The notes under the pieces are model-generated. The model saw only the letters and a program-made list of their open reading frames with translations. It searched no databases and had not been told where the DNA came from. From positions 20,279,235 to 20,343,234 of the forward strand of contig OX031069.1 of the NCBI GenBank assembly GCA_943736015.1: a stretch of DNA of 64,000 bases. Reading direction: 5' to 3'. Of this stretch, positions 42,786 to 53,030 are shown piece by piece; position 1 is the first letter of the stretch; each line of letters starts with the position of its first letter. The position numbers and the translations under genes were made by a program. The DNA is from Tridacna crocea (taxonomy: Eukaryota; Mollusca; Bivalvia; Cardiida; Cardiidae).

Positions 42786-42960
42786 AAGTTTGATTGATTG
42801 TACGGTGTTTTACACCACTTTCAACAATTTTCAGTCAAAACACGGCGACAGCTCACATATTTATGTTTCCTGGGTTCCATCAGAACTGGGCTATGGTAAT
42901 GAATTGACTTGCCCGGGGACATTCCCATAGAAAAGTCAGTGTCAGGTTAAGACATGACCC
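42786..42960 (+). mobile_element. SINE tail fragment
   Basis: TTGATTGATTGTACGGTG, TTTTACACCACTTTCAACA, GTTTCCTGGGTTCC and TGCCCGGGGACATTCCC. Same tail as at 15.2 (reversed), 39.6 and 47.5 kb. Confidence 0.6.
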
Positions 42961-42998
42961 GTGCTAGCCAATAACTGGGCTTACTCAATCAGATGAAG

Positions 42999-43190
42999 TG
43001 TAACCTTTTACCGCAAAATGTCAAATTTTTACGACCCTAGGAAAGAAGCCTTTTGAAAGCAATGTGGAAAAAGTAGAAAATGCTGGTAACCAGCATTTTC
43101 TACTTTTCCTACAATGTTTTCTATCCTATCAAAGAAAAAATGCACCGTTTGAGCCTCACCGAAAAAAAACATTTAGCTCGGATTCAAACT
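42999..43190 (-). mobile_element. Family-A MITE with paired stem changes
   Basis: TAACCTTTTACCGCAAAATG, hairpin with GTAGAAAATG / CATTTTCTAC replacing GGAG / CTCC on both arms; right part diverged. Confidence 0.78.
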
Positions 43191-43579
43191 TTTACTCCTC
43201 TCAGTAAGACGCCTCGAACTCTACCAATGTTCGAACGAGAGTCGGTCAATAGAACTTGTATGTTGGTCACACTCTGTGAAATGTGACAGATATCTCTACA
43301 TCGGCCTAGTCAGATGGCCATCTTTGCCAGTGGGCAACATAAATACAGATTTGCATATGGCTGCGTGATTGATAACAAAAACTCGATGCACTCCAGCAAT
43401 GTACTCTATTTTTTGGGCAGATTGGTAAAGCCAGTGACCGGAAATTATGATTAGTTCAAATGTTATCTATCGATGAACTTATTTAGAACTCTGGGTAGAT
43501 CTCAACTGAAGAACTATGGACAAAATTATGAATGAACGGTGTCGGACGAACATGGTGGCCAATGGAGAAACTGCATTCT

Positions 43580-43804
43580 TCAGATCTTTTCAAGACGTAA
43601 AATATGTTATGTATTTGAAAGCCTTTATAGATATCATTTGAAATATAGATCAGGCGATAGGAGTTTTCTTCGAAAGGGCAGAAAACATTGATGAAAAGGG
43701 AGAAAAAATGCTGGTCAGCAGCATTTGCTCGTTTTTCCATGGTGTTTTCAAAGGCTTTCTTCATCAGGATCATTGAAACACGGGATTATTTGATAAAGGG
43801 TTAA
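43580..43804 (+). mobile_element. Diverged family-A MITE
   Basis: GAAAGCCTTTATAGATATC, imperfect hairpin (ATGCTGGTCAGCAGCAT), right end ATTATTTGATAAAGGG and TTAA at 43801-43804. Confidence 0.72.
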
Positions 43805-43958
43805 ACTTGGGTTCTGTCATAAAGCCTTCGAGATACCAACACTGTCGCGACAAATGGAAAACTGCTGAGACAACGGTCTGTACGAACAAAAGGTTAATGC
43901 ACCTTATTATGGTATCCATCCTGCTTTCAAAAAAAAAAAAGAAATGGCCCAGTAAACT

Positions 43959-44188
43959 TTAACCCTTTACTCCATAGATACTCTTTTTGACGCATCAACA
44001 ACAGACAGCTTTTGAAAACATTTTGGGAAAAGGAGAAATTGCTCGTAACGAGCAATTTCTCCTTTTCCCACAATGTTTTTCACTCAATCAGATAACTGTT
44101 TCCCCATTTGTCCATGTTTTTGACATCATATGTTTATTTGCTGCTGAATCGGAAGAGCCTAAAATTTGCATATGAGGTAAAGGGTTAA
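43959..44188 (-). mobile_element. Intact family-A MITE, TIR type 2, stem type 2
   Basis: 230 bp with TTAA ends; CCCTTTACTCCATAGATAC and GCATATGAGGTAAAGGG; perfect TTGCTCGTAACGAGCAA tip. Closely matches the 18.5 kb copy. Confidence 0.93.
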
Positions 44189-44620
44189 CCGAACTTGTAT
44201 AAAGAGACCAACCAAAGGTCGAATTTGTACCCTCGTGCAGTGTTCCTATTTTAACCCGAAAGTCCCTGGGCAACTCTGATGTGGCCTGACTATGACACAG
44301 CGATTCAGAGTGGCTCGTATTTTTGACATACTACTGGTAGCATAACCTTTTAATTAATAATAATTATAATAATAATGATAATTTTCCCACACCAATCATG
44401 TTATTGTGATATCTCAGTAGAGATTGTTTTTGACGGTAGAACAAGATGGCAATCTTTCAAGTAACAACAACTCTGAAACAAGGCTTTTTTTCTACAATGT
44501 TGCTTTCTAATGTAAGGTTAAACATGACATGAGGATGATATATGCTGGTGATAGTAATGATAGAAAGATGATTTGGTATATGTGAAATGATGGGAGGGAT
44601 TGATGAGTAATGATAATAAA
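44189..44620. other. No recognised feature
   Basis: AATAAT-type low complexity around 44355-44385; no element ends. Confidence 0.4.
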
Positions 44621-44639
44621 ACAATACGATTCCATTGAC

Positions 44640-44796
44640 AAAAGAATTTTCTGAAAATATGAGAGCAGGAGGAAGTGCTAGTAACCAGATTTTTTTTTTA
44701 TCAAAGAAAAGTCCCAGCATATAGGCAATTTGATTTTTGACAATAAATTCTTTCATTTTGGACCAGTCTATTTTTTTTTACCTGGTAAAAGGTTAA
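44640..44796 (-). mobile_element. Decayed family-A right half
   Basis: GAGGAAGTGCTAGTAACCAG half hairpin, TTGGACCAGTCTATTTT, CCTGGTAAAAGG and TTAA. Confidence 0.5.
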
Positions 44797-44848
44797 GAAA
44801 AGAAATATTTGAATTCTGCAGACTGTCTTTATGGAAGGGCGTCGTTTG

Positions 44849-45070
44849 TTAACTCTTTTATCACAGGACAAAATTCTGACAAGTTCAAATTGGAAGCTTT
44901 TCTCAGTGTGTCTGAAAAAAAATAAGATTTCACTTTTCACATGGTGGAAAATATTGTTGGAAAAGAAGAAAATGCTGGTTACCAGCATTTTCTTCTTTTT
45001 CCACAATGTTTTCAAAAGTATTTTTCCATCAAAATCGATAAGACTCCGGATTCTTCACCTTCTCTTACGG
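44849..45070 (+). mobile_element. Family-A MITE with paired stem changes
   Basis: TTAACTCTTTTATCACAGG, hairpin with GAAGAAAATG / CATTTTCTTC on both arms; right end lost. Confidence 0.75.
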
Positions 45071-45489
45071 AAGCTGGTCTAATCTTTGATTGAATGCACT
45101 TTAAACAGCGGCCTAAACATTCGATGGGTCAAAAAGCAGACAAATTTGTTTCATTATAATTTAATATCGCTTGTTTTCATGAACATTGATGAATTCTGAT
45201 TGGCTGAAAAAAAAACTCATAGGTCCATAAAAAACATCACCTTGTGCCGGAACTACTTTGCTGAAGGTTACTTTTGCGGGTCCTACACACTACTTTGCTC
45301 ATTTACTTTCATTCTATTGGTTAATTTTCAGTATTGGGGATCTGAAAACTGCTTCCCTGTTATATTATTGCGCCATACAAATATGAGTGGTAGGGACTTT
45401 AGAAACTCCAACATCAGATTTAAAACTAAAGAAAATTAATGCGGTTTGAATTATTTCTGCGGTTTATGTTGTCTGTAATATTAGATTAT

Positions 45490-45650
45490 AAGGAATGAAG
45501 AGAATGTTTTTTTTAATAGAGGTATGAAAATAAAAAACCTAATCACACTGTATGAAACCGCGAAGCGGTTCCATACAGTGTGATTAGGGTTTTTTTTTTT
45601 CATACCGCCATGAAAATGATAAAATTCTCTTCATTCCATTAATAAAAGTA
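45490..45650. repeat. Foldback with about 70-bp arms
   Basis: GGAATGAAGAGAATGTTTTT / AAATTCTCTTCATTCC and AACCTAATCACACTGTATG / CATACAGTGTGATTAGGG around AACCGCGAAGCGGTT. Confidence 0.88.
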
Positions 45651-46330
45651 TAGATATTGATAGGAGAATGGCAATATGTCACAGTGCAGCATGTCTATCT
45701 TCCATTCACTGGCATAATAATGCATGGTAAGACTAAAACAAAAGTCGGCATTTTTTGTTCTAGGTTTACCATAAGTTTCCCTGTCAGCGACCGAAACTTT
45801 TGATAGATTGCACTGTAATACATTTTCTCATAACAGTATCCATACTTTTAAATGATACAAATTAAAATTTGTCTGCATTTTGACCTTCGAATATTTTGGC
45901 CTCAAATGTGCCTTTACAGAATTAATAAACTTAACCTTGTAATCTAACCCAAAAAATTTGAAAATATATATATATATTAAATATGTACGAGTACAGTTCG
46001 GAGAGAATTCCTATAGAAAGGTTATGTCATAACAGAACATTTATTCAGCATAAAACAGTACTTGCATGTTTATAACTTAAAACATATTAAACAAATTGAG
46101 CAGAAAACAAAGATCAAAGGAAGCAGTGAACTGTTGACGTTATAATTGAAATATGTTTTGAAAGTGGCATAAAGCACCATTTGAATGAAATACACTTGTT
46201 TTATGTAACAAATGCATGTACCGTAAAATAAATCTAACATTGTCTAAAAGTGCCAGAGGTTGAACTATTGTCATACGAACAACAAGTGTACTCTCCTTCA
46301 AGAGACTGCTTTTGAAAACAACGATAGAAA
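45651..46330. other. No full element; weak SINE tail trace
   Basis: TTTGAAAGTGGCATAAAGC at about 46153 resembles a reversed SINE tail. Otherwise AT-rich and unassigned. Confidence 0.4.
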
Positions 46331-46335
46331 AAGAA

Positions 46336-46655
46336 CGTTGTCTGCGCATGTCTGTTCATCAAAGATTCGACCTGTATGCTATGACGCATCATTCCCCAAA
46401 TGTTGGGGGTTGTAGTAATACGCGTTATAAAGTAGCAATTGAGAAAATGGCTTTTATCAATACCTTCGAGGAGAAATCAGGCCTGTTTTAGCTCCAGATT
46501 TCTCTATTCTGCTGATCATATTTGAATAAATTGCATCAGGTAGTGTTTCATTGAGTACACGTCTATTTTAGTTTGAAATTCAGAGTAAAGGTTGGTGCGA
46601 AGAAAAGTAATCCGGTTCTGTTCCCAGAATGCCCAAATTAGACAGACGTGTATTT
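46336..46655 (+). mobile_element. Family-I half element
   Basis: CGTTGTCTGCGCATGTCTG, GACGCATCATTCCCC, TAAAGTAGCAATTGAG, and GTTCTGTTCCCAGAATGCCC; terminal repeat lost. Confidence 0.75.
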
Positions 46656-47087
46656 CTCGCTCGTATTTCTCGAAATATTTTGGCTACACTCTCATTCTTG
46701 GCTCTCTCTTATATACAGGAGAGTGTAGCGATCATAAATTCGGCAACCAGAGGGTTAAAGTGCCAATTTCGATACGGTACATTCTCATAAACACGATAAA
46801 ATTGTCTGGACGTCATTATCATACGTCACAATCACGTGTCCTGCGGGCATGCGCCATGAAAGGCGTTCATTGGACTGAAAAGACAACCGTGTAATACGTA
46901 AACAATTTTTCGATTACATTCTGATAATCTTGAGATTGTTGTTGTCTGGCTAATTTCCTTATATACTTAAATCAAATATCTACTGGCAATCCCAAGTTCG
47001 ACTCCATTCATATATTGTTGTTATGAAATAGAGAGAAAAAATTGGTCACTCCCTGGGTCAGTGGTTACTATGACTGGCCTGTAACAT

Positions 47088-47336
47088 GCAAAAAGGGGCA
47101 TCCGGACATGTGCGTAAAGTGTCGTCTCGGATCAGCCTGTGCACTCAGCACAGGCTAATCTGAAAAACCCTTTTCCGTTTTTATTTGTAATTCCTATTTT
47201 GCGCATGAGTACCGAGCGACAAAATCTAATGTAGTCGTAAAGTGCTGTCTTGGATTAGCCTGCGCAGACTGCGCAGGCTAATCGGAGACGACACTTTACG
47301 CACATTTCCGTATGACCCTTTTCGCGTATTGCAGGT
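47088..47336. mobile_element. Two family-C hairpins back to back
   Basis: The first hairpin (47103-47165) has CAGCCTGTGCACTCAGCACAG; the second (47233-47300) has TAGCCTGCGCAGACTGCGCA. Ends are AAAAAGGGGCATCCGGACAT and its near complement TTTCCGTATGACCCTTTT, so the pair looks like one element with two hairpins or two merged copies. Confidence 0.82.
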
Positions 47337-47529
47337 GTATATTAAATGTTGTAGGACTTGTTGTTAGGAAAATCTTGGATACATTTTCGATGGCAGTGCT
47401 GATCACACAAGATCGCACAGAGATCCAAGGTAGTATTGGTTAAACAAAGGAAAAACATGAATTTGCGACTTCCGCCGTAATCTGAGGGAACTATTTTCTA
47501 CCGGGACGTAATATTAAACTCAAACAAAT

Positions 47530-47830
47530 TAAATTGATCGATTGATTGTACGGTCTTTAACGTCGTTATCAACATTATTCCAGTTATATCGCAGCAGCCA
47601 GAGCACCTATCCATGGTTTCCTGGAGTTTCTGTTACTTGTACTCCGCAACAATATTTTTTCTAAGCCACTGGCTGCTTTCACAAATAACAATCTTCGAAA
47701 CAGCTCAGCAGTGAGAGAGGAATGAATCCTGTCGCAATGACTATCATCAATCCTCGGAAAGAAATTGACCTCACGAACTCAAGACCCCGTGTTCTCAAGT
47801 CATGTGCACTACCGACTGGGCTACCAGGGC
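47530..47830 (-). mobile_element. tRNA-headed SINE
   Basis: On the minus strand: head CCTGGTAGCCCAGTCGGTAG (A box), GGGGTCTTGAGTTCGTGAGG (B-box region); the distal end on the plus strand shows the shared tail GATTGATTGTACGGTC, TTTAACGTCG, TTATCAACATTATTCCAG. This copy links the tail fragments elsewhere to a tRNA-derived head. Confidence 0.7.
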
Positions 47831-47839
47831 TCGGCAAAC

Positions 47840-48365
47840 AAAGTAAAGTATGGGTCAAATGTTTGTACCTTGACACTTGTCCTGCTAAATAAGTGAAAAG
47901 ATCTTATTTCAAAAGTAATTCTTTATGGGAAAACATTTTCTTATCGGACAATGTAGATCACAGATCATTTTATCACATAACTCTCCCATGTTTTCAGTGT
48001 GATACAGCCATTACGAATTTTCCTGTCTCACACATGTATGAGATAAGAAAATAGTGCTATATTTGTGTCAACATTCTGTAATTATACGTTCCATTTCTAA
48101 AACATTGCTGACCTAGGTTTCTGAAGGAAATTAGTGGTCAAAGTTCTTGTAATGATAAAGTAGTTAATTTAATCACTTTTAGACTCAAACAAAATTAATA
48201 TTATGCAAGTTCCTTCAGAACTATTTTTCGTTCGTAATGTACCTCTCAAAGTAAGTGCACAGGCTTCATGTCAATTGCACTACATATGATACATGTATGC
48301 CTCTGGTTTAACACATTTTGGACTATAATTCCTGTTAATCAGTAATGTGATCAAAAGAATCAGAT
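47840..48365. other. No recognised full element
   Basis: A family-B fragment (CGGACAATGTAGATCACAG) lies at 47945-47975. Confidence 0.4.
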
Positions 48366-48495
48366 ACTCGTTGGTTTTTGAGGTAAAAATTTATTATAAC
48401 TCGTCCACAAAAAATGTTAAGCTCGCCAAAGGCTCGCTTAATAACATTTTTGTAGACTAGTTTAATAAATTTTTGTCTCCAAAACCAACCCATGT
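48366..48495. repeat. Foldback with about 55-bp arms
   Basis: GTTGGTTTTTGAGGTAAAAA / TTTTTGTCTCCAAAACCAAC and AAAATGTTAAGCTCGCC / GGCTCGCTTAATAACATTT. Confidence 0.85.
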
Positions 48496-48499
48496 CATA

Positions 48500-48567
48500 T
48501 CCTATATTTACGTTCTACACTGTCCGTAAATGGTCAGTCAGTCGCGCTTTGCAGCCTAAAGGTTAAG
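48500..48567 (-). mobile_element. Family-B outer arm fragment
   Basis: CTACACTGTCCGTAAATGG, CAGTCAGTCGCGCTTTGCAG and CCTAAAGGTTAA. Confidence 0.65.
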
Positions 48568-48834
48568 ATAAGCTGTCAAATGGCATCTCAGTTCTGTACA
48601 AGGACTAGGCTATTTGCCAAGCGAAGGATGCTCAATCGATAGCACACAATGTTTATTTATCAAGGCTTTTCGGTTTGAATTCCAGCTCTATTGTTAACTC
48701 AAAAAGCCTTCAAATATTAATCTTTGTTGCAAGACACACTGTTGCCCACGTCAGGCGGCTGGCAAAGATCGACGTGCATATAACTGCTGAAGAAACTGAA
48801 GAAACACTGAGACTGAAAGCCGTTTTCGCATATC

Positions 48835-49063
48835 TTAACCCTTGACCAAACAATCCCTGATTTTTACGCACCTGAGATAGAAGCTTTTTGAAAACATTGT
48901 GGGAAAGGAGAAAATGCTGGTAGCCAGCATTTTCTCCTTTTCCAACAATGTTTTTTCATCCTGCTGGAAACAAATTTCAATTTTTTGAGTCACGTTTATT
49001 TTGTCGTTTGCAAGTGCTTTCAATTTGGACCAGGATACAAATGTTGCCGTTTGGTATAGTTAA
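48835..49063 (-). mobile_element. Intact family-A MITE, stem type 1
   Basis: 229 bp with TTAA ends; CCCTTGACCAAACAATCCC, hairpin tip TGCTGGTAGCCAGCA, right CGTTTGGTATAG. Confidence 0.9.
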
Positions 49064-49184
49064 ACCTAATACTGCTTGTATATTTCCTGATCAGATGACA
49101 CATTTTATAAAGCGAACATATCAAGCCAAAAAACATATTACGATTTCAAAGTTATTTTCAGATGGAAACTAGTACCGTTTTGGT

Positions 49185-49284
49185 CGGTTTGAAAAATGAC
49201 CAGACTGCAGTTTCTGTGCAGCCTGATCTTGATCTGTATTATCAGCAAAAGTCCGTGAAGTCGTGCCAAACAGCCCTAGGGTAA
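49185..49284 (-). mobile_element. Family-B element, partial, abutting family A
   Basis: ACCAGACTGCAGTTTCTGTG, TGATCTTGATCTGTATTATC, GCAAAAGTCCGTGAAGTCG and CCCTAGGGTAA; the final GTAA is the start of the next A copy. Confidence 0.7.
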
Positions 49285-49499
49285 CTCTTTACCAAACGGC
49301 AATTTTTTTGGCTTGTCCAAATCGAAAGCATTTGCAGACGACAAAATAAAAGTAAATGAGTATTTGAAAATTGTTTTGTGAAGGGTAGAAAACATTGTGA
49401 GAAAAGGAGAAAATGCTGGTTACAAGCATTTTCTCCTTTTCCCACATTGTTTTCAAAAGGCTTCTTTCTACAAAAGTAGGGAATGTGTTAAAGGGATAA
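49281..49499 (+). mobile_element. Family-A MITE, stem type 1
   Basis: GTAACTCTTTACCAAACGGC, GCATTTGCAGACGACAAAAT, hairpin, right end shortened (AAGTAGGGAATGTGTTAAAG). Confidence 0.85.
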
Positions 49500-49618
49500 T
49501 GCCGCCCCATTGACAGTGATGCGACTAGGTCAGAAATTATCTGAATCATCGCAATGATGTCAGCAAGTACAGAGATAATATCTAAATTGTTCGATGCAGT
49601 TATGTGAAGAAGCAGATC

Positions 49619-49660
49619 AGTGATGCGGACAGAGAGATAAATAGACAGAGAGAGAGGGAC

Positions 49661-49691
<31 letters not shown>

Positions 49692-49760
49692 GGCAAGCAG
49701 GCAGGCGGGGAGGTAGGCTGGCGAACGGAGTGACAAATAGGAGAGAGAGAGAGAGAGTTG
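49619..49760. repeat. (GA)n and (GGCA)n simple repeats
   Basis: AGAGAG runs at 49635-49690 and 49740-49758 with GGCAGGCAAGCAGGCAGGCG between. A 235-codon minus-strand frame across here is low-complexity and not a gene. A family-A hairpin arm fragment follows (49785-49835). Confidence 0.9.
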
Positions 49761-49902
49761 GTCAAGTAATCGAGTTTTTCTCCGAGATGGTAGAAAACGT
49801 GGCAAAATGAGAACATGCTGGTTACCTGCTCAGGGTCCTTAAATGCGTTGAGGAGAATTCTTTTTGGCTCAGTGTTAAAGTTGTTGGGCGTTTGAATCTC
49901 TA

Positions 49903-49957
49903 AAATGAACGAATGAACGAACGAACAAACGAACGTGTGAATGAATGAATGAATGAT
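49903..49957. repeat. (GAAC)n/(GAAT)n microsatellite
   Basis: GAACGAACGAACAAACGAAC followed by GAATGAATGAATGAATG. Confidence 0.9.
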
Positions 49958-50526
49958 GTTTGATGGCTCATCAGCATTTATGGTCATTTTGCGCACAAAA
50001 AAGAGGTAATGAAAGGAAAGGAGGATGTAACAATGTGAGTCATGAAATTATGATGAAAGATGTGTTATGAAGTGGTACTATAATGGAAAAAAATAAAGTA
50101 AATATACAGTGATAAGAAATAAATATTCCGAATGTGAATAAAAGGTCTAAAAAAAATCACAGTTTTGTATATGGTCCAATTTCCTTGAGAAAAGCAATGT
50201 CCCTGAACAGTTCGGCAACCTTTCTGGTATGCCTTGATCCGTCATTGGCGAAAGTTTTGCAGGAATTTATCTGTATTTCATACTACTGATCTATGTGAAT
50301 GTTTGATACTATACACAATATCCAGGTGAATATTTCAAACAGACGGATCTTGTTTTCTCAAATCCCATTTTGAATCTCTAAGAACGAGGATCTCCTAGGA
50401 TCTTCTAGGTGCGGTTTGTTTTTGAGTTTTGCTTTTGTTGCGACATTTCAAGTTCGCATGAAGGGGGCTTTTCCTTGATTGGTCAAGAGCTGTTTGTTGT
50501 CTGAAATAATGGACCTATATACTGGC
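49958..50526. other. No recognised feature
   Basis: AT-rich, no element ends or coding signal. Confidence 0.4.
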
Positions 50527-50757
50527 TTAATCTTTTACCACACAAACCCGGCTTTTAACGACTCTGAGAAAGAAAGCTTTTGTAAAACATTGTGAGAAAA
50601 GGAGAAAATGCTGGTAACCAGCATTTTCTCCTTTTCTCACAATGTTTCCTACCCTAACCAAATCAAATTTCAGTTTTTGATTCGAATGTTCTTTGTCATC
50701 TGCAAATGCTTTAGATTTAGACCAGTCCAATATTTTTTGTCGTTTGATAGAGAGTCA
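50527..50757 (-). mobile_element. Family-A MITE with paired stem changes
   Basis: TTAATCTTTTACCACACAAA; stem base TTGTGAGAAAAGG / CCTTTTCTCACAA is changed on both arms; right end GTCGTTTGATAGAGAGTC. Confidence 0.87.
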
Positions 50758-50852
50758 CTGATTACATTCAAGGGAGATCACCCCTTTTCTTACTACATAC
50801 CTTCATCCCGTATGAAGTTAAAACCTCACAAGTGCTTTGAGGGGAATTCTCC

Positions 50853-51081
50853 TTAACTCTTTACCACACGAGAAAATTTTAGACTAGTCCAAATTGAAAA
50901 CATTTGTAGACGACAAAATAAAGGCGACTGAAAAATTGAAATTTGTTCTGGGAAGGGTAGAAAACACTGTGAGAAAAGGAGAAAATGCTGGTTACCAGCA
51001 TTTTCTCCTTTTCCCACAGTGTTTTCAAAAGGCTTCATTCTCAGGGGCGTCAAAAGTAGGGATTGTGTGGTAATGGGTTAA
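50853..51081 (+). mobile_element. Intact family-A MITE, stem type 1
   Basis: 229 bp with TTAA ends. The right TTAA (51078-51081) is also the left TTAA of the next copy. Confidence 0.93.
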
Positions 51082-51290
51082 CTCTTTACCAAACGACAAA
51101 ATTTTACACTGGTCCAAAATGAAAGCACTTGCAGACGGCAAAATAAACATAACTCAAAAATTGATTCTTTTACCAGCTGGGTAGTAAACATTGCAGGAAA
51201 AGGAGAGAATGCTGGTTACCAGCATTTTCTCCTCTTCTCACAATGTTTTCATTACATCTCCCTCTTGTTTTCTGTAAAAGGAACAGTGTG
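51078..51290 (+). mobile_element. Family-A MITE sharing TTAA with its neighbour
   Basis: TTAACTCTTTACCAAACGAC, GCACTTGCAGACGGCAAAAT, good hairpin (about 51190-51245), right end degraded (CTGTAAAAGGAACAGTG). Confidence 0.85.
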
Positions 51291-51710
51291 AATATTGTAA
51301 TTGTATTTTATTATTATTGTCAAATTTTTCTAGTTGTGCGTGTATAGAACAGTCTGTGGAGAATTGTGCTTGTAAACACCTCTATATGATGAAATAAATA
51401 ATTCAACAAAATTCGAATTCTAACTAAAAAAATCGAATAAAGTAAGCATTTTTTTTTCAAGATTAATTGCAATATATTAGCGTGAGTAACTTGATGAGAC
51501 GAATAGACTTGGGACCGATATCATACTGCCGGTCACATGACTCTTCAACGGAAGTATTCGGTTTTAGCTGGATGAATATTAATTCAGTTTCATTTGAAAA
51601 TGATAAATTTTCATAATTTAACAATCGAGAACATCCTGTCACCAACTCTAGTGTGTAACTCTAGACGAAGTCGTGACTTATCCGGTCTATTACTATGTAA
51701 ATGTGGCTGT
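51291..51710. other. No recognised feature
   Basis: AT-rich; ATTATTATTG low complexity near 51308. Confidence 0.4.
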
Positions 51711-51927
51711 TAATACTTACACTACAAAGTGGTACTCACTGACCTTTTACGGACAGTGTAGATTAAGATCAGACTGCACGGAACGTGCAGTCTGATCTTA
51801 GATCTACACTGTCCGACAAAGAGATATTTGCATTTCCAAACACATAACTTTCAAATGGCAATATTTAAGGTTTTACTATCGAAATAAAAATTTCATTTTA
51901 GTTATATAACAGGATAAGGTATAATGG
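51711..51927 (+). mobile_element. Family-B element
   Basis: GTACTCACTGACCTTTTACGG, near-perfect hairpin 51747-51815 (tip GACTGCACGGAACGTGCAGTC), tail CATTTTAGTTATATAACAGG and ATAAGGT. The captured-exon element inserts at its end. Confidence 0.85.
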
Positions 51928-52486
51928 CCCATCTTCGCAAACCAAGGATACTAAGGTAGTACCCTTGGCCGCTCACCTCTTTAAAAATCGAAGCTCCCGC
52001 TGCGCCACTTCATTGGATGCGATCAAAACCCATCGGTCCAATCAAACTATCCGTAACAAGCAATATTTCGCAAAACAGAAAACAATAATGGCTGCGCCCA
52101 TCAAAAACGAAAATTGTCGTGTCTGTGACGAAAATTTGTCAAAAAAGAATAGACGATCGATATTCAATGAATTTTTTTATCATTTACGATCAATTATGTG
52201 AAGTATTAGGCCAGGTTCCACAGCCAAATGATTGCGAATTAGATCTATCGTATGTCTGTTCGTCTTGTTTTTGATGTGATGAATCCGAAAGCGCAGCCAT
52301 ATTTGATGCATAGCCTAACAAATTTTATTACGAGCATTTTGATTGGTCAGAAATAACATCAGCAAAGGTTACGCAACTAGTGATATTCGATAGGTGACGC
52401 ACCAGGAGTTTCGATTTTTAAAGAGGCGAGCGGCCAAGGGTACGTAACGAACCAAGTGGAGTTAGTATCCTTGGCTTGCGAAGATG
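51928..52486 (+). mobile_element. 559-bp TIR element carrying a broken exon
   Basis: Long terminal inverted repeats: CATCTTCGCAAACCAAGGAT and ATCCTTGGCTTGCGAAGATG, continuing inward with CCCTTGGCCGCTCACCTC / GAGGCGAGCGGCCAAGGG and TTTAAAAATCGAA / TTCGATTTTTAAA. A 7-bp direct repeat ATAATGG flanks it (51921-51927 and 52487-52493). The interior holds a short coding-like segment described separately. Confidence 0.8.
52089..52292 (+). pseudogene. Frameshifted Cys-rich (zinc-binding-like) exon fragment
   Basis: From ATG at 52089 the frame reads a short leader then CRVCDENLSKKNRRSIFNEF, i.e. a Cys-x2-Cys knuckle followed by a basic helix-like segment. At the seven-T run near 52171-52178 the frame breaks; one frame over, reading continues with a LCEVLGQVPQP segment and YVCSSCF, a second Cys-x2-Cys, then stop. 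The four-cysteine layout resembles treble-clef N-terminal domains of zinc-finger or transposon-derived proteins (ZAD-like), but family identity is not established. The single-base break and the small size suggest a captured, non-functional exon. Confidence 0.5.
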
Positions 52487-52677
52487 ATAATGGTCAGACT
52501 CTTTAACAAAGCCTTTGAAAACATGGTGAGTAAGGGTGGGTAAAAATCATTATTCACCTTCAACCCGGTTACATAATATTTATTTCTATAAGACCAGAAT
52601 GCCTACCATCTTGATAAAATACTATTAGCACTCCTTGTCATAATATTTCTTTCCCAAATGTCTCGTTTTTAAGGCCC

Positions 52678-52906
52678 TCAACCCTCTACCCCACAAGGCA
52701 TTTCTATGGTATCTCTAATTGACCCTTTATAAAAGCAAGGATGAAACCGTTTCTTATGTGTATATGACACCTTTTGATAGCATTGAAAACATTGTGACAA
52801 AAGGTGAAATTGCTCGTCACGAGCAATTTCACCTTTTGCCACAATGTTTTCCGAAGGCTTCCACAAGCAATGCATAGAAATGTGTATCTATGGAGTAAAG
52901 GGTTAA
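52678..52906 (+). mobile_element. Intact family-A MITE, TIR type 2, stem type 3
   Basis: 229 bp; left TCAACCCTCTACCCCACAAG, right TATGGAGTAAAGGG and TTAA. Perfect stem AAAAGGTGAAATTGCTCG / CGAGCAATTTCACCTTTT. Same small sub-terminal motif GGCATTTCTATGG as at 31.7 kb. Confidence 0.92.
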
Positions 52907-52972
52907 CCAGAGCTCTAGATAAGAGGTAGTGATGATATTCTAAATCCATTATTTCTCTTCCAAACCCTATGT

Positions 52973-53030
52973 TGTGGGTACTCATTAGAATCGTCTCGAT
53001 GAGACGATTCTAATGAGTACCCATAACATA
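52973..53030. repeat. Near-perfect 58-bp palindrome
   Basis: TTGTGGGTACTCATTAGAAT / ATTCTAATGAGTACCCATAA with CGTCTCGATGAGACG at the centre. Not related to families A-I as far as can be seen. Confidence 0.9.

Noticed and set aside
49289..49996. A 235-codon minus-strand open frame
   Set aside because: It runs across a microsatellite ((GA)n gives Ser-Leu repeats) and a family-A copy; no domain.
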